From positions 1,178,001 to 1,242,000 of the forward strand of contig NZ_CP070304.1 in NCBI RefSeq assembly GCF_016917355.1: a DNA stretch of 64,000 bases, given 5' to 3'. The notes below the pieces were generated by a model. The model saw nothing but the letters and a program-made list of their open reading frames with translations, made no database searches and was not told where the DNA came from. The first letter of the stretch is position 1; each line of letters begins with the position of its first letter. Positions 55,203 through 64,000 of this stretch are shown here, piece by piece. This DNA is from Glaciimonas sp. PAMC28666 (GTDB lineage Bacteria > Pseudomonadota > Gammaproteobacteria > Burkholderiales > Burkholderiaceae_D). A program made the translations under genes and the position numbers.

Positions 55203-56975
55203 CTAATGCTTTGCCGGCACATCAACGTTCGCGTTATTCACCTCGTTGCTAACAGTTATGGTGCCAACTAGCGTCTCTGCTAGCCTTACCGTATCGTCAA
55301 CACTTAAACTGTTCAATGAGTTAACTGGAATAACCGATGACTTCAGCCCAGTCAGAAGCTCATACACCGGCCCTTTGAGGCGCGCCAATAAAAGTCGCTT
55401 TCCATCGATCGCGACAGATCGATAAAAATCCAGCAACGCCTCAATACTAGAGCTATCAAGATTCGGCGACTCTTCCAGGCTAATAATGACCGTGTGGATC
55501 GATGGATCAGCGGCCTTCATAGACAACCTCGCCTGGGTTAAAATTCGCTCCGCGTTGGCAAAAAAAATCGGTTCATTCGGTCTTAAAATAAGTATTCCCG
55601 CTACCGCCTTTGCTTGCGGATAGGCGTCAATTTTCACAAAATCGTGGCTGTCTCCGAGCCTGCCCAAGACCACAATCGTAGAAGCGGAAAGCTGTCGGAG
55701 CATCATTAAAATGCTAATGACGATGGCCGCCATCAAACCATCCAATACGCCCAATAACAGTACGCAGATCACGGCCGATATCACCACCAGTCGATCCCGG
55801 CGCCAGGCGAAATAAGATCGAAATAAAGTCGGGTTCAGCGTGTGACTCACCGCATGTATCACAATGGCGGCTAATATAGGCACCGGCGTGAGTGCAATGC
55901 TGGGCAATAACGTTAATACGATCGCCAGCACCACGGCCGCCGCAACCCACCCTGCCAAACGTGAAGTAGCCCCAGCAGCCTCATTGGCCGACGTAGCAGA
56001 GTATCCAGCACCGACCGGCATCCCATGAAATATCCCTGAAAGCAAGTTGGAGGCGCCCAAGGCCATCAGGTCACGATTCGGCGACACCTTATCACCATAC
56101 TTCAGTGCAAAACTCCGAATCGAGCCATACGACTCCGCATACAAGATCATGACCATGGCGAACCCAAGCTCGCCAATACGCAACCACTCTGCATGCGAGA
56201 GAACCGGTAAGGCAGGCGCCCCCAGCTGCAATTGAATCGTCCCCACCATCCCGACACCGTAATGTGCCAGGTCCAAGACTTTTCCAGCGCCGATTCCCAG
56301 AGCGATGACAATCAAGCCACCAGGAATATGCTTGAATCGTGCCAAAACAAACAACAAGATCAATGCAACGAGCGTCACGGCAACCCCAGCCCAGTTCCAC
56401 ACTGCAACACGGGCCAATAACTCGGGGATGAAACGGATCAGATCGCTGTGCGCAGGTTGGACGCCAACCACGCTCGCGCATTGCTTAAGAATAATGACAA
56501 TCGCCAGACCAAAAGCGAATCCACGCAAAACTGGCTTAGCGATAAAATCGGTAATGCTTCCCAACCGCGCCAACGCAGCCAGCAGAAAAAAAATCCCGGA
56601 AACTAGTACGAGACCAATCGCCAGGGTGAGCCTTAAACCGGCGTTACCATTGGCGATAGCGGCGGTCGCGGCCGCAAGAACCGCTGCGGAAGAAGATGTC
56701 GCCGAAACGATGGCGAAACGACTGGTGCCGAGCAAGCCATAACACAACAATCCCGCAAACAAAGCAATCACACCGGCTTGCGGCGGCAAATTGCCAATGC
56801 TCGAGTAAGCGACTGCCTCGGGCAATAACAGGCCGGCTATTGAAAATCCTGCAATGACGTCCGACCAACGACTTTGATCGTTCTGTTTATCGCTATTGCT
56901 ATTACTATTGTTATTGTTGTCGTTCGGCAGATTTATTGAAGCGGAGTTTGACGGCGTGCCCTTGCTGGTCTCCAT
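55203..56975 (-). CDS. SulP-family anion transporter with STAS domain
   Basis: A 590-aa inner-membrane protein of the SulP/SLC26 family, carrying sulfate, bicarbonate or dicarboxylates. About 10-14 helices fill residues 40-470, starting with DVIAGFSIAGLLLPEAVAYS, the SulP hallmark, followed by a cytoplasmic STAS domain from about residue 480 (ILILRPNEPIFFANAERI, then SSIEALLDFYRSV). The N-terminus is a poly-Asn/Ser segment. The frame begins at a TTG inside the ParB-like gene; ATG 56975 lies just after that gene's stop and is preferred. The last codons are 100 bp from the convergent receiver gene. Confidence 0.92.
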   Translation of the reverse strand: METSKGTPSNSASINLPNDNNNNSNSNSDKQNDQSRWSDVIAGFSIAGLLLPEAVAYSSIGNLPPQAGVIALFAGLLCYGLLGTSRFAIVSATSSSAAVLAAATAAIANGNAGLRLTLAIGLVLVSGIFFLLAALARLGSITDFIAKPVLRGFAFGLAIVIILKQCASVVGVQPAHSDLIRFIPELLARVAVWNWAGVAVTLVALILLFVLARFKHIPGGLIVIALGIGAGKVLDLAHYGVGMVGTIQLQLGAPALPVLSHAEWLRIGELGFAMVMILYAESYGSIRSFALKYGDKVSPNRDLMALGASNLLSGIFHGMPVGAGYSATSANEAAGATSRLAGWVAAAVVLAIVLTLLPSIALTPVPILAAIVIHAVSHTLNPTLFRSYFAWRRDRLVVISAVICVLLLGVLDGLMAAIVISILMMLRQLSASTIVVLGRLGDSHDFVKIDAYPQAKAVAGILILRPNEPIFFANAERILTQARLSMKAADPSIHTVIISLEESPNLDSSSIEALLDFYRSVAIDGKRLLLARLKGPVYELLTGLKSSVIPVNSLNSLSVDDTVRLAETLVGTITVSNEVNNANVDVPAKH

Positions 56976-56979
56976 GGTT

Positions 56980-57597
56980 TCAACCCACAATCAGACCGGT
57001 CCAACCGGGAAGATACCGCGCGTCCTGACTGGCGCCGAGCTTCATCGCTTTTATCATGGCCTTCGCAAAATTGTCCTTCAACAGCGTGCGCGAAATTCTG
57101 CTCCGAAAGAAATCGGCCCATAAAAATTCGCTAAACGGTGTCACGTCTTTGGCATACCCTCCTGCGCGCCGTAGTTCTCCTGCCAGACTGCGATAGGGGT
57201 CATCCCGCAATTGCTCCAGGCGTTTCGGAATCATATCGAACTTACACCGCACGCCGTCGGCATCATAGGGATGCACCCATTGATGATGGTCCATGACAGT
57301 CCAGAATCTTGCCGGTTCGACGAAAGAGAGATCTTTTAACACCAGCAGCGATACCGACTTCACGTCCTCCTCCATCAACGCCAGACCGAAATGATGATGA
57401 TCAACGATATAGTGGTTGCCCTCCGGACCAGAAATTGCGGGAAACCAATGTCGCTCCAATGCTGCTGTGCGGGCACGTTTATTCAGCTTTTCCCACTCTT
57501 TGCGCTTAAGCGCAACCTCTTGCTTCCCAACCGTGATTTGCGTCGGACGAAGCTTTTCAAGCTTCACGCTAACGAGCTGTGGATGCGGGCTTGTCAT
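56980..57597 (-). CDS. ParB-like (ParBc_2-type) protein
   Basis: A 205-aa protein that resembles the ParB/sulfiredoxin superfamily in its ParBc_2 form. It has VKLEKLRPTQITVGKQEVAL at the start, HYIVDHHHFGLALME as the nucleotide-site-like segment, and FSEFLWADFFRSRI near the end. It has no ParB DNA-binding domain and no parA neighbour, so chromosome segregation is unlikely; an enzymatic or NTP-binding role is more plausible but unproven. GGA lies before the ATG. It ends four nt before the SulP start, indicating cotranscription and coupling with the transporter. Confidence 0.8.
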   Translation of the reverse strand: MTSPHPQLVSVKLEKLRPTQITVGKQEVALKRKEWEKLNKRARTAALERHWFPAISGPEGNHYIVDHHHFGLALMEEDVKSVSLLVLKDLSFVEPARFWTVMDHHQWVHPYDADGVRCKFDMIPKRLEQLRDDPYRSLAGELRRAGGYAKDVTPFSEFLWADFFRSRISRTLLKDNFAKAMIKAMKLGASQDARYLPGWTGLIVG

Positions 57598-57913
57598 AGA
57601 ATTTTCCAGACACCAAAAATTAGAAGATTAATAGGGTAATAGCGGTAGAATTACTTTGTATCAATAAACAGATTGGGCCCTCTTGGTAAGCATAAACCGG
57701 TTCTGGGCAATTCGGCGCGAAATTCACTCCCGCGATGGTCAGTGCAAAGTACAAATAAGAAGTGAGTCCTTGAGCGAATACTAATACTGCATCACTCTGA
57801 AGAATTTTTTACATCCGCTCCATGATAACCCTCAGGGACAATCTCCGGCCGCCGGGCCCACAATAGCTGGAATGAATTTATTCCTTGAGCCCTGACCAAT
57901 ACCGCGATCTCCC
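57598..57913. other. Divergent promoter region of the ParB-like and patatin genes
   Basis: A 316-bp gap without a supported gene. It should contain both promoters. No regulator site was recognised. Confidence 0.35.
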
Positions 57914-60265
57914 ATGCACACAAATGTCATTCGTCGTTTAGCACCTCACCTCCGTCCACTATTGCGCAGCTGCACCACACCGATCATGCTGATAACCGTA
58001 CTATCTACGGTAATGACAATGGTCTGGATTCCCGCCGGTGCAGCGACGTTGACTGATATATCTTCCGGCGAAGCCAAAAGCGTGCCGTCCCGACCAAGGA
58101 TCGGACTGGTCCTCTCCGGTGGAGGCGCACGCGGTTACGCCCATCTGGGAGTACTAAAAGTACTTGAGCAATGGCATATTCCGATCGACTACGTTGCCGC
58201 CACCAGCATGGGGGCGGTAGTCGGTGGCCTATATGCTAGTGGATTGTCTGCAGATGCACTCGAAAAAAAATTATCCGAGATTAATTTGAGTGATATCGCC
58301 TTTGATCGAAATGATCGGGCAAAACTACCGCAGTCACAACGGGAAGATAACTTCCAATATCCGATTGGATTATCTGCCGGTTATGGCGGCGGCAAAGTTA
58401 AAATCGCCACGGGTTTGGTTCAAGGTAATCACCTGTTGACTGTGCTGCAAAACTGGACCGCACAACTGCCCGCCAACATCGACTTTGACCATTTACCCAC
58501 CCCGTTTCGGACCGTCGCTACCGATCTCGGTACCGGTGAAGAGGTGGTCATAAAGTCTGGATCGTTGCCGCGCGCAATTCGTGCGAGCATGGCTGTACCT
58601 GGTTTATTCGCGCCTTTTAACATTGATGGTCGCACACTGGTCGATGGTGGTCTGGTCAGCAACTTGCCGGTTCAGCTAGCACGCGATATGGGGGCGGATA
58701 TTATCATTGCGGTCAATATTGCCACGCCCTTACAGGATCCGTCCAACATCGAATCCCCAACGGCGGTTGCCCAGCAAATGGTGACTATACTCATTCGACA
58801 AAATGTAAAGGCGCAAAAAGCATTACTCAAAAAGAACGATATCCTGATTGAACCGGAGTTAGGTAATATGTCCTTCACCGACTTTTCGCGCGGTAAGGAC
58901 GGCATCGACGCCGGCGCAAAGGCGACTGAGCAAATGCAGGCAAAACTGGCACCTTTGGCCTTGTCCGATACGCAATGGAAATTATTTCAGGCGAGTCGGC
59001 ATCCAACCCAAACGCTCACGCCCGAGACGCGTATAGACGCGATCCACATCACAACCAAGGGTCCCGTACCCGCCGCGATCGTTCAGCGCCAGATTGGTGT
59101 GCATGAGGGTGATCGGTACGACGCTAGCGCACTGAATCAGGGTTTAGCCCGGCTGACCACCAATGGAGACTTCAAAAGCGTTACGCAAGAAATGGTCGTG
59201 GTCGATGGCCGCAATATCCTGAACGTCGATGCAGAAGCGAAAACATGGGGGCCTCAGTTTCTTCTGTTCGGCTTCGGTGTATCGAATAGTTTTGATGGTC
59301 GTGGCGGCTTCAACCTACAAATCGGCCATCGTTTTCCGTGGCTGACACAGAGCGGTTTGGAATGGCGCAACGATATTGTATTGGGCGACAAGCAAGTCAA
59401 CTGGCGTTCGGAGTTACGACAACCAATCTGGGACACGCTCGGGTTATATGTCGCACCTTATGCGCAATATAGTCGCCGCCATGTGGACCTCTATCCCGAT
59501 CAAGGTGCCAACGCCAATACTGTGCCATTGACTTCTTATGTCATCGATAGCGCCACAATAGGCGTTGATCTTGGCGTACCGATTGGGCGTTTGGGTGAGT
59601 TCCGGGCAGGCGTCAATTATCGACAACTCAATGCCCATCCGTTTTATAACATTCCCAGCGATTCCGGCAACCTGTTTCCGAGCCAGCAAGTTAAGCAAAC
59701 CACTGCCCGCGCACAGGTCACCATTGACCAACTGGACGATGCCTTGTTCCCGCGGAAAGGCTATTATCTTTCCGCGATTACCGATGTGGCGTTCGGTGGG
59801 GCCGAAAATCGCTACAACGACGCCCAAATTAAAGCGTTATGGGCGATTAGCAGCGGCCGGCACACCATCAATCTGGCATTAGAAGGTGCTGGCGTCTACG
59901 GCGCCGACAATGCCAACGGCAGTATCGGAAATGGTGGCCTTGGCTTTACACTCGGCGGGTTTCAGCATTTATCGGCCTATGCGCCGGACCAATTTACGGG
60001 TAACTATTTAGCGTATGGCCGTATCACCTATCTTAACAATTTGCGCGAGTTTAAACTGCCGGGCCTGGACAATCCGGTATTCGGAACATCCCTGGAAGTG
60101 GGCGACGTCTGGCAAACCCGCGACAATGTTAATAAAGGGCCGTATAAAAAAAGCGCTAGCGTGTTTGTCGGCGGTAACAGTCTGATTGGCCCGGTCTACT
60201 TCGGTTTCGCCCTCGCGCCGCAAGGTGTCTGGAATCTATACCTGCAACTGGGGCGCGTGTTTTAG
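57914..60265 (+). CDS. Patatin-like phospholipase with POTRA and beta-barrel (PlpD/type Vd-like)
   Basis: A 783-aa exported protein. After a membrane or signal segment (about 22-48) comes a patatin domain, with the oxyanion loop VLSGGGARGYAHLG, the nucleophile S98 in AATSMGAVVGGLYASG, and D244 in LVDGGLVSNLPV of the catalytic dyad. A POTRA-like domain follows (about 370-440), then a C-terminal 16-strand-type barrel ending in LYLQLGRVF. This order is that of type Vd autotransporters (PlpD), where the barrel exports the lipase. It would cleave phospholipids outside the cell or at the outer membrane. No partner export gene is needed. Confidence 0.93.
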   Translation: MHTNVIRRLAPHLRPLLRSCTTPIMLITVLSTVMTMVWIPAGAATLTDISSGEAKSVPSRPRIGLVLSGGGARGYAHLGVLKVLEQWHIPIDYVAATSMGAVVGGLYASGLSADALEKKLSEINLSDIAFDRNDRAKLPQSQREDNFQYPIGLSAGYGGGKVKIATGLVQGNHLLTVLQNWTAQLPANIDFDHLPTPFRTVATDLGTGEEVVIKSGSLPRAIRASMAVPGLFAPFNIDGRTLVDGGLVSNLPVQLARDMGADIIIAVNIATPLQDPSNIESPTAVAQQMVTILIRQNVKAQKALLKKNDILIEPELGNMSFTDFSRGKDGIDAGAKATEQMQAKLAPLALSDTQWKLFQASRHPTQTLTPETRIDAIHITTKGPVPAAIVQRQIGVHEGDRYDASALNQGLARLTTNGDFKSVTQEMVVVDGRNILNVDAEAKTWGPQFLLFGFGVSNSFDGRGGFNLQIGHRFPWLTQSGLEWRNDIVLGDKQVNWRSELRQPIWDTLGLYVAPYAQYSRRHVDLYPDQGANANTVPLTSYVIDSATIGVDLGVPIGRLGEFRAGVNYRQLNAHPFYNIPSDSGNLFPSQQVKQTTARAQVTIDQLDDALFPRKGYYLSAITDVAFGGAENRYNDAQIKALWAISSGRHTINLALEGAGVYGADNANGSIGNGGLGFTLGGFQHLSAYAPDQFTGNYLAYGRITYLNNLREFKLPGLDNPVFGTSLEVGDVWQTRDNVNKGPYKKSASVFVGGNSLIGPVYFGFALAPQGVWNLYLQLGRVF

Positions 60266-60363
60266 CTGTGCGTTGAACATGCTCAAGCATCATCTGTTTT
60301 TTGTGCACAGAGCATTCGATAGAGCGCAGTAGTCAGTTATGCCACCCGACTATCCCCACTGCA

Positions 60364-61329
60364 TTATGCCGAGGCAAACGCGGCCATTGACAAGTTACTG
60401 CGTCCACCCTCGCCCGTAAAAATACGATCAATCAAAGGCGGATATTTTGGCACAGCCATCACGCCTTCCAATGCGATCTCCAGACGCCGGCGACCTGATG
60501 CAGTCATCGGAGTCATCGGCAATCTCAATACTTCCTGAATGCGATTCTGGAGTGCCAATGCAGCCTTTACCGGACCAGGATTCGGCTCCGAAAACAAGAC
60601 GCGAATTAGCGGCAAAAGAGTGTCAAAAATAGCCCGCGCCTGTACCACTTGCCCCGCCTGCATTAGTTCATATAACTGCACATAAAGATCTGGACGAATA
60701 TGCGCAGCGGCAGAAATGGCACCATGTCCACCGAGTAAAAACGTCGGTAAAATCAGGGTATCGTCACCGCAAAAAACTTGTAGGCCGGTATTTTCAATTA
60801 ACTCGGTAAGTTGCAATACATCGCCGCCACTTTCTTTAATTGCACAAAATTGCGGGTTCTGTGCAAGCAACTCGACCGTCGTCAGAGTAATGTTCACCCC
60901 CGTGCGAGCGGGAATGTTGTAGATGATAATCGGCCGTTTAGTTTGGTCAGCCAGTGCTTGAAAGTGGCGCACTATTCCCAATTGGGAAGGCCGCACATAA
61001 GCGGGAGCCGAGATCAAATACCCTGCCAATGCACGGTGATCAAAACGGCACACTCTTTCCGCCAAAGCGCGGGTATCAGAGCCGCCGATACCCATCACAA
61101 CCGGGCAGCGTCCGTCCGCCACTTCGATCACCGCATCCAATAGCAGGGCTTGCTCATCTTCCGATAACGTCGCGGCCTCACCGGTTGTACCACCCACGAC
61201 CAAGCCGTGCACCCCGCCGTCGATCATGTGCGCAGCCAACCGCTGCATCGCATCCAGATCAAGCTGCTGATCAGACGATTGTGTAAAGGGAGACACCAAA
61301 GGTACCCAAATTTCGTTAAAAATAGACAT
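60364..61329 (-). CDS. dapA: 4-hydroxy-tetrahydrodipicolinate synthase family (DapA)
   Basis: Class I aldolase that condenses pyruvate with aspartate semialdehyde on the lysine/diaminopimelate pathway. The 321-aa protein has the pyruvate-binding GGTTGEAATLS, the catalytic tyrosine Y137 in IIYNIPARTGVN, and the Schiff-base K165 in CAIKESGGD. It is longer than E. coli DapA (292 aa) by a C-terminal tail. Because the DapA/N-acetylneuraminate-lyase superfamily has many relatives with the same motifs, a different keto-acid aldolase is possible. GAGGAAATC precedes the ATG. It starts 24 nt after the cysteine-rich gene. Confidence 0.85.
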   Translation of the reverse strand: MSIFNEIWVPLVSPFTQSSDQQLDLDAMQRLAAHMIDGGVHGLVVGGTTGEAATLSEDEQALLLDAVIEVADGRCPVVMGIGGSDTRALAERVCRFDHRALAGYLISAPAYVRPSQLGIVRHFQALADQTKRPIIIYNIPARTGVNITLTTVELLAQNPQFCAIKESGGDVLQLTELIENTGLQVFCGDDTLILPTFLLGGHGAISAAAHIRPDLYVQLYELMQAGQVVQARAIFDTLLPLIRVLFSEPNPGPVKAALALQNRIQEVLRLPMTPMTASGRRRLEIALEGVMAVPKYPPLIDRIFTGEGGRSNLSMAAFASA

Positions 61330-61353
61330 GATTTCCTCGCTCAGTGAATACGA

Positions 61354-61839
61354 TCAATATAACGATGCGGAGATATCCGTCGTCGCTGGCCGCCGCTTGG
61401 CCGGATTGATTTGGCCGAACTCGGCGCCGGGTAAACTCTCCATCACACGCGTCATAATTTGCCATACTGCTGATCTGCTCAATCCCAACCAAACCTTCGT
61501 CCTGGTTGCGTGCGCAGTCGGCTCAATCCGGATAAACGCCACGCACCCTCCGCAAGTCTCCATCACGACATGCCGCAGTTCCGTGACACAATCGGCGTTA
61601 ACAGTCAGGTACATCACGCAATCCTGACGCAGGTCATCGCACCTGGGCGAATTTTGCGCATCTGCGCTTACTGGCTTTATGCTGGTCGCTACGACGACTG
61701 ATGTTGCCATCTTTTGACGGAACAAACCGTTTGGAACGTTGTCGATTTTTGACCGCAAAAAAGTCTGGGCGTAAGAAAGCAGCGCATCAGGAAGCAGAGA
61801 AGTAAAGTTCTTAACTTCGGTCGACAGGATCTTGTTCAT
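61354..61839 (-). CDS. Cysteine-rich protein of unknown function in the dapA operon
   Basis: A 161-aa cytoplasmic protein that I cannot assign. Residues about 65-105 hold five closely spaced cysteines (PRCDDLRQDCVMYL, NADCVTEL, ETCGGCVAFI), including a C-G-G-C pair. This suggests a zinc, iron-sulfur or redox site. I recall similar proteins in other Burkholderiales, annotated hypothetical. It lies 24 nt upstream of dapA on the same strand and may be cotranscribed with it. The ribosome binding site is weak. Confidence 0.6.
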   Translation of the reverse strand: MNKILSTEVKNFTSLLPDALLSYAQTFLRSKIDNVPNGLFRQKMATSVVVATSIKPVSADAQNSPRCDDLRQDCVMYLTVNADCVTELRHVVMETCGGCVAFIRIEPTAHATRTKVWLGLSRSAVWQIMTRVMESLPGAEFGQINPAKRRPATTDISASLY

Positions 61840-62258
61840 ATATAACCCGCTTACGTGATGATCATGAATACAGGTTAATAGATCATACGTAAATATTCTC
61901 TAAAAATGACGCACCGCAGCGTAAAATTTACGTAAAAAATGACGTAGGTGGAGAGATTAGGTCAGCGCTGGAAGGTTGATGCCAGCGGAAGGTGTGATTC
62001 GATACTGGATCGACGGACGGTAATAAATGTGAACATCGGCGCGACTGCAACGCAAAAATATACTAGCCGAAATGAAAATAAATTTAAATCATCAGGGACA
62101 CAGAAGGTGAAGTTGCCAGTTGAGGCAAGTCGCAAATGAGCCTACCGAGTCCCGCGGATTTTGCTGAGAACGCGAGAAATTATGAGCAAGAGGGCAAGAA
62201 CGCCACAGTTGCCCGACTTCGGGTACCCGCAATAGCCGGCAACTCGCGCTCCCTTTTA
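61840..62258. other. Gap without a supported gene
   Basis: About 420 bp lie between two leftward genes. A 63-codon frame on the plus strand (61948-62139) has no supported start or recognisable product. It should hold the promoter of the cysteine-rich gene. Confidence 0.35.
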
Positions 62259-62408
62259 TTACAAATGTAAATGCGTACCGAAAAGCCCGATAACGCCGAT
62301 TACGATCAAATATATCGCAATAATAAAGTTTAGAAGTCGTGGCATGACCAAAATAAGAACGCCTGCAAGTAGCGAAACCAACGGAACCATGGTGATGTGT
62401 ATGTTCAT
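62259..62408 (-). CDS. DUF3096 small membrane protein
   Basis: A 49-aa product that I translated by hand. It begins MNIHITMVPLVSLLAGVLI, continues with VMPRLLNFIIAIYLIVIGVI and ends in GLFGTHLHL. Two hydrophobic helices are joined by a Pro-Arg turn, the DUF3096 pattern. These proteins sit in the inner membrane and their function is unknown. GAGG lies seven nt before the ATG. Confidence 0.75.
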   Translation of the reverse strand: MNIHITMVPLVSLLAGVLILVMPRLLNFIIAIYLIVIGVIGLFGTHLHL

Positions 62409-62540
62409 AAAGAACCTCGTCAAATAAGGTGAAAATAAAGTGTTTGTCTCATCCGATTATCGTCGATTGCCGAGTTGCTTACCACCACCGTTCATATTTA
62501 TACGCTGTATCGATGAAGGTTTTTTTGTGCTGTTTAACAA

Positions 62541-62580
62541 AAAAATGGTTACTGAAAAAAATACCCCGGTAACCATTTTT
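62541..62580. terminator. Terminator of the Gln-rich protein gene
   Basis: AAAAATGGTTAC and GTAACCATTTTT form a perfect 12-bp stem with a 16-nt loop. It lies 55 nt past the stop codon of the leftward Gln-rich protein gene. The A and T runs at both ends would allow action in either direction. Confidence 0.8.
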
Positions 62581-62635
62581 CTTATTCCTGATCAGTCTTT
62601 ACTGCCGGAGAGATATCCCTTCAGGCATTTAACTA

Positions 62636-64000
<1,365 letters not shown>

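Noticed and set aside
56980-57597. Chromosome-partitioning locus (ParB)
   Set aside because: The protein lacks the ParB DNA-binding domain, and there is no parA or parS-like site nearby.
61948-62139. 63-codon plus-strand frame
   Set aside because: It begins at a GTG with no supporting ribosome binding site and shows no motif or plausible fold.

Overview
The window looks like about 64 kb of core chromosome from a betaproteobacterium of the order Burkholderiales, most likely family Oxalobacteraceae (Glaciimonas, Collimonas or Herbaspirillum type). This placement is inference. It rests on the dnaG-rpoD-tRNA order, an RpoD with a long Lys/Ala-rich N-terminal extension, a DUF2486-type gene after holC, E. 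coli-type gshA, and a response regulator whose N-terminal domain resembles ones common in Oxalobacteraceae. No insertion sequence, integrase, rRNA operon or CRISPR array was seen.

Region 1 (1-7.3 kb): dnaG and rpoD, then a tRNA with a CAU anticodon (best read as the lysidine-modified tRNA-Ile2) and its terminator. Behind the tRNA is a small accessory patch with a T5orf172/GIY-YIG protein, an unrecognised 131-aa protein and a small exported protein broken by one extra A in an A8 run. Region 2 (7.4-16.5 kb): an XRE-2TM regulator, an alpha/beta hydrolase, and a leftward acyl-CoA cluster (acyl-CoA ligase, MaoC hydratase, enoyl-CoA hydratase, 3-hydroxyacyl-CoA dehydrogenase, quinone oxidoreductase). 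What looks like the decayed 3' end of an acyl-CoA dehydrogenase lies just upstream of the ligase. A glutathione transferase and a class II aldolase follow.

Region 3 (16.6-27.5 kb): the peroxide-stress pair ohr/ohrR, with two closely related 28-nt operator-like sites, then gshA, folD, prlC, a DUF4124-glutaredoxin protein, holC, a DUF2486 protein, dadA and an Lrp/AsnC regulator. Region 4 (27.6-37.3 kb): two paralogous branched-chain amino-acid binding proteins on either side of a type IV pilin gene, a cytochrome c, a metabolite:H+ symporter, a secreted protein with a SecD-like motif, and an M13 metallopeptidase.

Region 5 (37.5-42.5 kb): a sulfur-scavenging locus with a MetQ-like binding protein, a DszA/NtaA-type flavin monooxygenase and two tandem SfnB/DszC-type proteins. 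Region 6 (42.8-50.6 kb): a tyrosine phosphatase, a copper-type operon (DUF2946, a predicted outer-membrane protein, CopC, CopD), a TonB-dependent siderophore receptor with PiuC under a probable Fur box, and a CHRD lipoprotein. Region 7 (50.8-57.6 kb): a four-gene phosphorelay (Cache-HAMP-PAS histidine kinase, receiver, Hpt, receiver with a novel N-terminal domain), then a SulP transporter abutting a ParB-like gene. Region 8 (57.9-64 kb): a PlpD-like patatin autotransporter, dapA with a cysteine-rich partner, a tiny DUF3096 membrane protein, and a Gln-rich DUF3300-like protein with two identical-length hexanucleotide arrays, cut off by the window end.

No single locus is clearly a new defence or mobile system. 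The best leads for undescribed biology are the tRNA-adjacent nuclease-like pair, the unassigned outer-membrane protein of the copper operon, the cysteine-rich dapA partner, the ParB-like/SulP pair, the receiver-linked novel domain and the hexamer-repeat Gln-rich protein.
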